Positions 60,011 through 64,000 of a stretch of 64,000 bases of DNA are shown piece by piece; the first letter of the stretch is position 1; the number at the start of each line of letters is the position of its first letter. The position numbers and the translations under genes were made by a program. The stretch is from Bacillota bacterium. GTDB taxonomy: Bacteria; Bacillota; Clostridia; Lachnospirales; Lachnospiraceae. Below the pieces are notes generated by a model. The model ran no database searches. It was not told the DNA's origin and worked only from the letters and a program-made list of their open reading frames with translations. Location of the stretch: contig JAEVYY010000008.1 in NCBI GenBank assembly GCA_023392535.1, positions 186,001 to 250,000 of the forward strand, in the 5' to 3' direction.

Positions 60011-60949
60011 TTAATAGTTTTTCATGTAATCATTAAATTTGTCACAACTCCAAAATATGTAACGGTTGTTTACCCATCTTTGTAATCTCCTAACTGGATC
60101 AGTAGATTTTGTGTTTTCCTTGTCATAAATCATTACGTATGGGGCGAAGTCTAGTGACCGTAGAAAATATATTCTTTCTAGATCTTGCTCTATCGTTGTG
60201 TTAAAATTGCAAAGAACATAGCATTGCACTTTTCCTCTATTCCATCCTGTAATATCTTTAAATTGCTTAAATTTTGGTTCAATAAGATTTTTATCTTCGT
60301 AACGATCATAAGCAAAGTGTATGGTTTTAATTTTTATTTTTTTGATATATTCAGCTTTTTCTTCCGTCATAAGCCTTATGTCAATTCCACCGTTAAAGTC
60401 TATGTATGCCTTGCTATCAATCAATTGCTGTAATAACTCTTTCCAATTCTTGCAAGCAATTATGTTTTGATCTATCAGTACTATATTTTTCTGACCGTTC
60501 CAAAACTCCAATAAATTAGCAACTTTGTTACTGCATAGTCCATCTTTAACTCCTGTGTGGCAAAAGTTACAACCTCTCGGACATCCTAATGTCAATCTTC
60601 CGTATGCAGTATTTTTTGTGTATTGAGGATAAATTGAGTAATCTGGATATATATGATCTACTTCGTTTGGTAATTGAATATCCATTTTTTTGTCATATAT
60701 TTCTTTTCCATCAATCATTTTTATACAATATCCGGAACCGCCCTTGATAATTTCATCCGCATCTATAAAATACTGATAATCTGTTGTAAAACTAAATATT
60801 TTGGAAATATATACTTTATTCATGTGTCCACTTATAAGAGGTTCGTACCATTCAACATAATCCCCTATTGATTTATGCCATGCTGACAATTTCATTAATG
60901 GAATATTTGGAAAATTATGACCATCTACATCAATTAGTCCAATTTTCAA
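60011..60949 (-). CDS. Phage radical SAM protein
   Basis: A 312-residue protein starting at a TTG (60949) with AGGA seven bases upstream. Cluster motif CPRGCNFC (C-x3-C-x2-C, about residue 120) is preceded by YGRLTLGC and followed by a radical SAM barrel (IVLIDQNIIACKNW, DFNGGIDIRLM, KTIHFAYDRYEDK). The first 90 residues (MKIGLIDVDGHNFPNIPLMKLSAWH) look like a degenerate cobalamin-binding Rossmann region. Homologous genes occur in many gut Firmicute prophages, to my knowledge; substrate unknown. Near the cytosine methyltransferase, modified nucleobases are one hypothesis. Confidence 0.85.
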   Translation of the reverse strand: MKIGLIDVDGHNFPNIPLMKLSAWHKSIGDYVEWYEPLISGHMNKVYISKIFSFTTDYQYFIDADEIIKGGSGYCIKMIDGKEIYDKKMDIQLPNEVDHIYPDYSIYPQYTKNTAYGRLTLGCPRGCNFCHTGVKDGLCSNKVANLLEFWNGQKNIVLIDQNIIACKNWKELLQQLIDSKAYIDFNGGIDIRLMTEEKAEYIKKIKIKTIHFAYDRYEDKNLIEPKFKQFKDITGWNRGKVQCYVLCNFNTTIEQDLERIYFLRSLDFAPYVMIYDKENTKSTDPVRRLQRWVNNRYIFWSCDKFNDYMKNY

Positions 60950-60959
60950 TTATCATTCC

Positions 60960-61112
60960 TCACTTTCCAAACGCTTTCACCACATACGGCGGTCTTGCAA
61001 ATATTTCCCTTGCTTTTTGCCGTACGTCTTTTTGATAGCGGTCATATATCATAACTGCGTTACTGTTGTTGATGTGACGTGTCTGTGTGCTGTCGTTGTC
61101 TTTATTTCTCAT
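60960..61112 (-). CDS. Small phage protein (50 residues)
   Basis: MRNKDNDSTQTRHINNSNAV then MIYDRYQKDVRQKAREIFAR and a short tail PPYVVKAFGK. GAGG eight bases before the ATG at 61112, which overlaps the upstream stop (ATGA). Its end is 10 bases before the radical SAM start. Function unknown. Confidence 0.72.
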   Translation of the reverse strand: MRNKDNDSTQTRHINNSNAVMIYDRYQKDVRQKAREIFARPPYVVKAFGK

Positions 61113-61402
61113 TCCAACACCTCGCTTTGTAAGAAGTTTTTAATACATTTCGTGCATTTATCCATGCATCTTGGTGCTACACAATCAATACCAATAACCG
61201 CCTTGTTTCCACTTGAAACCTTTTCCAAAAACTCCGCTAATTCTTCGTCATTCATCTGACGGATTCTATCAGCTTGTGTTATTCGCGTTTCTTTCTTTTT
61301 AATTTCACATCTGCTTTCCTGTTCAAAAGTGCAAAAGTACAATGTTTTTCGGCATCTTCCCTCTTCTGTTAAATTCTTTTTATATGGACATTCTTTGCTC
61401 AT
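61109..61402 (-). CDS. Cys-rich phage protein (97 residues)
   Basis: MSKECPYKKNLTEEGRCRKTLYFC with C-x-terminal DCVAPRCMDKCTKC; at least ten Cys in pairs consistent with zinc binding, and a central helical segment (IRQMNDEELAEFLEKVSSG) similar to a motif common in small phage proteins from Lachnospiraceae. Overlaps the helicase-loader-like stop by ATGA. Confidence 0.72.
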   Translation of the reverse strand: MSKECPYKKNLTEEGRCRKTLYFCTFEQESRCEIKKKETRITQADRIRQMNDEELAEFLEKVSSGNKAVIGIDCVAPRCMDKCTKCIKNFLQSEVLE

Positions 61403-61932
61403 TCTTCCACCTCAATTCCTATAAATCCTTGTTTCTCTGTAATCCGTGTTCTTACTTCCTGCGGTAGTTTTCTTGCTTCGTTCTCACGCTTTAACTCAAT
61501 TCGATATGATCTCAAAAAATTTGACTGAATTACATTTTCTACCGACTGTGTATCTGTCTGCGACCAATTTCTAAGGTTGCTAGGTTGACCGACTGCTTTT
61601 TGCACCACTAACGGTAATTTTGAAAATTCTTCCTCTGCTCCGTAATATCCGTTACGCAATGCCTTGCTGACAAGTGACCATGCTTCTAGTTCATTGAGTT
61701 GTATGTATTCTTCCGTGATATGCACCTTGCTGATTAATTGCCCTATACTTGGCGCGAATCCTTTCGTATCGGTTGCTATGTAGGTCTTTAATGCAAGTGC
61801 AATGTCGTTGTAGTCATATTCGGCTAACATAAGTGTCCATGTATCTACTGTGAATGACAAATCATCAGGATTCCAGTTCGGAAAAGAAGATTTCACGATC
61901 ATAACTATTTTTTTGGTTTCTTCTCTCGTCAT
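61399..61932 (-). CDS. Replicative helicase loader/inhibitor-like protein
   Basis: A 177-residue protein with the pattern of the phage G39P-like loader family: KKIVMIVKSSFPNWNPDDLSFTVDTWTLMLAEYDYNDIALALKTYIATDTKGFAPSIGQLIS. The following region is predicted unstructured with a basic end. It follows the replisome organizer gene by four-base overlap, fitting initiation of phage DNA replication. Confidence 0.82.
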   Translation of the reverse strand: MTREETKKIVMIVKSSFPNWNPDDLSFTVDTWTLMLAEYDYNDIALALKTYIATDTKGFAPSIGQLISKVHITEEYIQLNELEAWSLVSKALRNGYYGAEEEFSKLPLVVQKAVGQPSNLRNWSQTDTQSVENVIQSNFLRSYRIELKRENEARKLPQEVRTRITEKQGFIGIEVEE

Positions 61933-62669
61933 ACGCTACCCCAATCTATGCTTTTCTTTCCTGTGCTGCTATTCTCTTTTTTTAACGGATATATTGTCTG
62001 CCAACCGTTAAGTATCGACTGATTTAATATCTCAATCTTTTCGTCATTGTCACTAGACATACCGTCTAACTTATTAATCAACAAAGAAATTGCTTTTTCA
62101 GTCATTGGCTTTTTGATACCTTTTCTGAATTTAATAAATTCAAGTATTGATTCATTCAGCAGATCATCAGCAACGTAAGTTGCATTTTCTTTTTTTACTT
62201 TTTCTTTATTTGGTTCTTTCTTTTTCTCTGTTTCTATCTTTAACTCTTTCTCTAACTCTATCTCTATCTTTGGTAAGGTTTTCTCCAAGATTTCTTCAAG
62301 ATTTCTTGATTCTTCTTTTTCTGCCGCTATTCTGCGATCATATTCTCTTTGCCTGTCTGCTTCTGTTGTTGTTTTTCCGATAAAGTTTTGAATGTCAAGC
62401 ATATAGATTGCACCGTTATCCAAAATGTCTATAAATCCTAATTTTTTAAATATATCAAGTGCTTTTTCTACTGTTCCGACATTGTGCCTTGTAATAGTTG
62501 CAATCATTTGAGGATTGTAAGGAATATAATCATTGAAAAACAATCTTCCGTCATTCTTCAAACTCTTTAGATACATTTTTAAAAGAATATTTGAATACAG
62601 ATAACCGTCCTGCATACTTTCAAGTATTTGTAATTCATCTGTTTCAAAAAAATTTTCCTTTAACCTCAT
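61929..62669 (-). CDS. Phage replisome organizer (N-terminal domain) protein
   Basis: A 246-residue protein. Residues 1-110 (ELQILESMQDGYLYSNILLKMYLKSLKNDGRLFFNDYIPYNPQMIATITRHNVGTVEKALDIFKKLG) are a winged helix of the phage replisome organizer family. Then an acidic/basic linker (about 120-170) and a DnaD-like helical C-terminus. Likely binds the phage origin. A direct gene for a DnaB-type helicase was not seen in the window. Confidence 0.88.
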   Translation of the reverse strand: MRLKENFFETDELQILESMQDGYLYSNILLKMYLKSLKNDGRLFFNDYIPYNPQMIATITRHNVGTVEKALDIFKKLGFIDILDNGAIYMLDIQNFIGKTTTEADRQREYDRRIAAEKEESRNLEEILEKTLPKIEIELEKELKIETEKKKEPNKEKVKKENATYVADDLLNESILEFIKFRKGIKKPMTEKAISLLINKLDGMSSDNDEKIEILNQSILNGWQTIYPLKKENSSTGKKSIDWGSV

Positions 62670-62708
62670 GTAATAATATTGGTGTTTGTCTGCTATTTTC
62701 TACACCCC

Positions 62709-62888
62709 CTATGGTTTTAAATACGGATTGCTTGCTTTTTCTTTTCCATTCTTTACAAGTGGATGGCAAATGCAAAAACCGTATAAATTCTTTTCTCTAT
62801 CTACTTCAATAAATCCGTTATCCTGGCAATGCTTACACTTATAAACACGCTCTCCGTTATAAAAATCATTACGTGTCAATTCTGCCAT
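62709..62888 (-). CDS. Zn-ribbon-like small replication protein
   Basis: A 59-residue protein, MAELTRNDFYNGERVYKCKHC with C-x2-C and later GFCICHP; four metal-binding residues suggest one zinc site. ATG at 62888 with AGGGAG upstream; the frame is open farther. Probably a replication accessory; otherwise unknown. Confidence 0.72.
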   Translation of the reverse strand: MAELTRNDFYNGERVYKCKHCQDNGFIEVDREKNLYGFCICHPLVKNGKEKASNPYLKP

Positions 62889-62889
62889 A

Positions 62890-63264
62890 CTACATTCTCC
62901 CTGCCTTAAAATCCTCATACAGTTTTTTAGCTGGTAAGTTGTTTCTAATACTTGCAATAGCGCGTTTATCTTCCTGTTTTATGTACCGTTGTAAGTCCTG
63001 CAAATCTTCCCTTGATACTCTGTAATATCCTATACCGTTGGATAGATTAAGAATTACGCAATCAACACGCGCTCTTTCAATTAACTTACGCATTTGGCGG
63101 TCTGCATCTGCTTTTTTATTGTCAATAAGATTATGTATCTCACAAAGATGCAATAATTCCTTGCGCTTGATCGCGTTATTCCTACCGACTGGAATTAAAT
63201 CAATTATTGTTATTTTTTCTTCCGACTTATCGCATTTCTTTACATAACAACTAGACTTTGTCAT
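62890..63264 (-). CDS. Phage winged-helix-like protein
   Basis: A 124-residue protein. The middle (IPVGRNNAIKRKELLHLCEIHNLIDNKKADADRQMRKLIERARVDCVILNLSNGIGYYRV) looks like a winged helix with beta-hairpin wing. A basic C-terminus follows (LPAKKLYEDFKAGRM). Next to replication genes; may be an origin-binding or replication control protein. Confidence 0.68.
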   Translation of the reverse strand: MTKSSCYVKKCDKSEEKITIIDLIPVGRNNAIKRKELLHLCEIHNLIDNKKADADRQMRKLIERARVDCVILNLSNGIGYYRVSREDLQDLQRYIKQEDKRAIASIRNNLPAKKLYEDFKAGRM

Positions 63265-63273
63265 TTAAACACC

Positions 63274-63633
63274 TCACAATCTTGTTATTTCAACTTCGGT
63301 TCGTGGGTTCTCCTTGTCGTAAAATACCCGACTGCCGTCCATCGAAACAATTATTTTACTGTTATCATCAATGATCACTCCATGCTTTACTAAAACGTCA
63401 CATAAGCATTCGTGTAAATTGCACAAATCAACTCTGCGCCTTGTTGGCATGTAGTAAACTGCTTTTACATTTATGGGATAGTCAATCATAGAATCCATAG
63501 GCAAAAATACTCTGCAATCTTTTTCATATTGCTTGTATAGTTCGCTTGGAATTATAATTGTTCTACCTTTGCATTTCACAATGCGATTACTATTCTTTTT
63601 TGTTCTTGGTGCTGTGTGTATTATAAATTTCAT
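63274..63633 (-). CDS. RusA-type Holliday junction resolvase
   Basis: A 119-residue protein. The RusA core is visible as PRTKKNSNRIVKCKGR at the N-terminus and RRRVDLCNLHECLCDVLVKHGVIIDDN with the catalytic acids (D in VDL and the DD pair). It resolves recombination intermediates during phage replication. Ten bases before the winged-helix gene. Confidence 0.9.
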   Translation of the reverse strand: MKFIIHTAPRTKKNSNRIVKCKGRTIIIPSELYKQYEKDCRVFLPMDSMIDYPINVKAVYYMPTRRRVDLCNLHECLCDVLVKHGVIIDDNSKIIVSMDGSRVFYDKENPRTEVEITRL

Positions 63634-63642
63634 TCTGTGACC

Positions 63643-63867
63643 TCATTTGTTCTTGCATTCTAAGAAACTTAATCTAGCAATAATTCTAAGTGCATCTTTT
63701 GACATTGCTTTTTGCGGAACTTTTTTATTCCAGTGTTGTTCCCATTTCCATTTAGGAGTATTTTTGTCTGATTCTAATTTCTTATATTCCTCATGGTATT
63801 CTTTTTCATATTTCTTTTCTTCTTCCACAAGTTCTAATAATGCTTTTATTAATTCAATCTTGTTCAT
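63643..63867 (-). CDS. Phage hypothetical protein (74 residues)
   Basis: Highly charged helical protein, MNKIELIKALLELVEEEKKY with KNTPKWKWEQHWNKKVPQKAMSKDALRII. GAGG lies before the ATG at 63867. The last gene in the window on this side; no family recognised. Confidence 0.65.
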   Translation of the reverse strand: MNKIELIKALLELVEEEKKYEKEYHEEYKKLESDKNTPKWKWEQHWNKKVPQKAMSKDALRIIARLSFLECKNK

Positions 63868-63892
63868 ATTATTTACCTCGTTTAAGGCTCAT

Positions 63893-63934
63893 TTAGGCGG
63901 TTTACATAATGTGGGGCATCATTCTACCGCCTAA
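63893..63934. repeat. Inverted repeat at the window end
   Basis: TTAGGCGGT (63893-63901) and ACCGCCTAA (63926-63934) are perfect nine-base arms around a 24-base loop that contains TTTACATAAT, the same core as the phage promoter element but in the opposite orientation. It lies 26 bases upstream of the 63867 start; operator or leader hairpin are both possible. The remaining bases to 64000 hold no supported gene. Confidence 0.5.
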
Positions 63935-64000
63935 CGTCCTTTTGTTGGCTCTATGGCTTAAATAGATATACTGTGATATAAAATTATTTAAGCATGACCG

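Larger units (their letters stand above)
31901..64000 (-). mobile_element. Siphovirus-type prophage (left part; extends beyond window)
   Basis: From the tRNA-Lys scar to the window end, essentially all genes are on minus and follow a phage order: replication, accessory/modification, terminase, portal, head, tail, lysis. The lysis genes abut the attachment site. Integrase, repressor and the intact tRNA-Lys are not in the window and are expected past 64,000. The tape measure of 889 codons and Gp15/Gp20/minor-capsid-2 genes point to a long-tailed phage with A118/SPP1-like head genes. No frameshifts were noticed in structural genes, so it may be functional. Confidence 0.93.

Noticed and set aside
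1..64000. CRISPR array, rRNA operon, IS element
   Set aside because: No regularly spaced direct repeats, no rRNA sequence and no transposase were seen on either strand.

Overview
The window is a low-GC Firmicute chromosome segment, most like Lachnospiraceae. Support for this comes from the LL-diaminopimelate aminotransferase (DapL) lysine route, a pyrophosphate-dependent phosphofructokinase, an Agr-type peptide signalling locus, strong AAGGAGG-like ribosome binding sites and the type of resident prophage. Positions 1 to about 31,900 are host chromosome. From about 31,901 to the window end (64,000) lies a siphovirus-type prophage, almost entirely on the minus strand, whose far end is outside the window.

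Host part: a partial DJ-1/PfpI gene; a CYTH phosphatase/cyclase-fold gene; malQ, a PfkB-type sugar-phosphate kinase and a CmpB-type membrane protein; the lysine/peptidoglycan pair dapF-dapL with its terminator; an Agr-like system (sensor kinase, LytTR regulator, AgrB peptidase on plus) whose AgrD-like peptide gene is a 48-codon ORF on the opposite strand at 9250-9396; glnA with an ANTAR antiterminator gene downstream and an intrinsic terminator in its leader; an 11-gene sugar operon (about 21,795 down to 11,751) holding a PRD regulator, a fructose-type EIIA, a full mannose-family IIA/IIB/IIC/IID permease, two dehydrogenases, its own HPr and Enzyme I, and a class II aldolase; aroC; an anchored hypothetical protein; glycogen phosphorylase; pfp; a DUF2974/Mbeg1-like alpha/beta hydrolase; a small conserved protein; a NYN/LabA-type RNase; tRNA-Leu(UAG); and a MATE exporter. 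The central-carbon genes (malQ, glgP, pfp, pfkB) fit a glycogen- and sugar-fermenting anaerobe.

Prophage part: the left boundary is the 3' half of a tRNA-Lys(UUU) gene (31,901-31,954), the typical attachment scar of tRNA-targeting integrases. Reading with transcription (high to low coordinates): replication (RusA resolvase, winged-helix-type protein, Zn-ribbon protein, replisome organizer, helicase-loader-like protein), small Cys-rich proteins, a radical SAM enzyme, HTH protein, two MmcB-like PD-(D/E)XK proteins around a C5-cytosine methyltransferase, small accessory genes with their own promoters, a putative metallopeptidase, large terminase, a second metallopeptidase, portal, minor capsid proteins, a cassette of small genes with a tRNA-Ile(UAU)-like gene, a structured RNA leader, Gp20-type scaffold, major capsid protein, head-tail connectors, major tail protein, tail chaperones including Gp15, tape measure, tail tip, fibre-like proteins, then XkdX, holin and a two-domain endolysin. 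No integrase, repressor or excisionase is visible; they should lie beyond 64,000 together with the intact tRNA-Lys.

The points most worth following up are the oppositely oriented agrD-like gene, the pseudoknot-capable RNA upstream of the scaffold gene, the small-gene cassette with tRNA-Ile(UAU), the recurring GTTWACATAA promoter element, the methyltransferase/radical SAM/nuclease cluster, and the sugar operon that carries a whole private phosphorelay.
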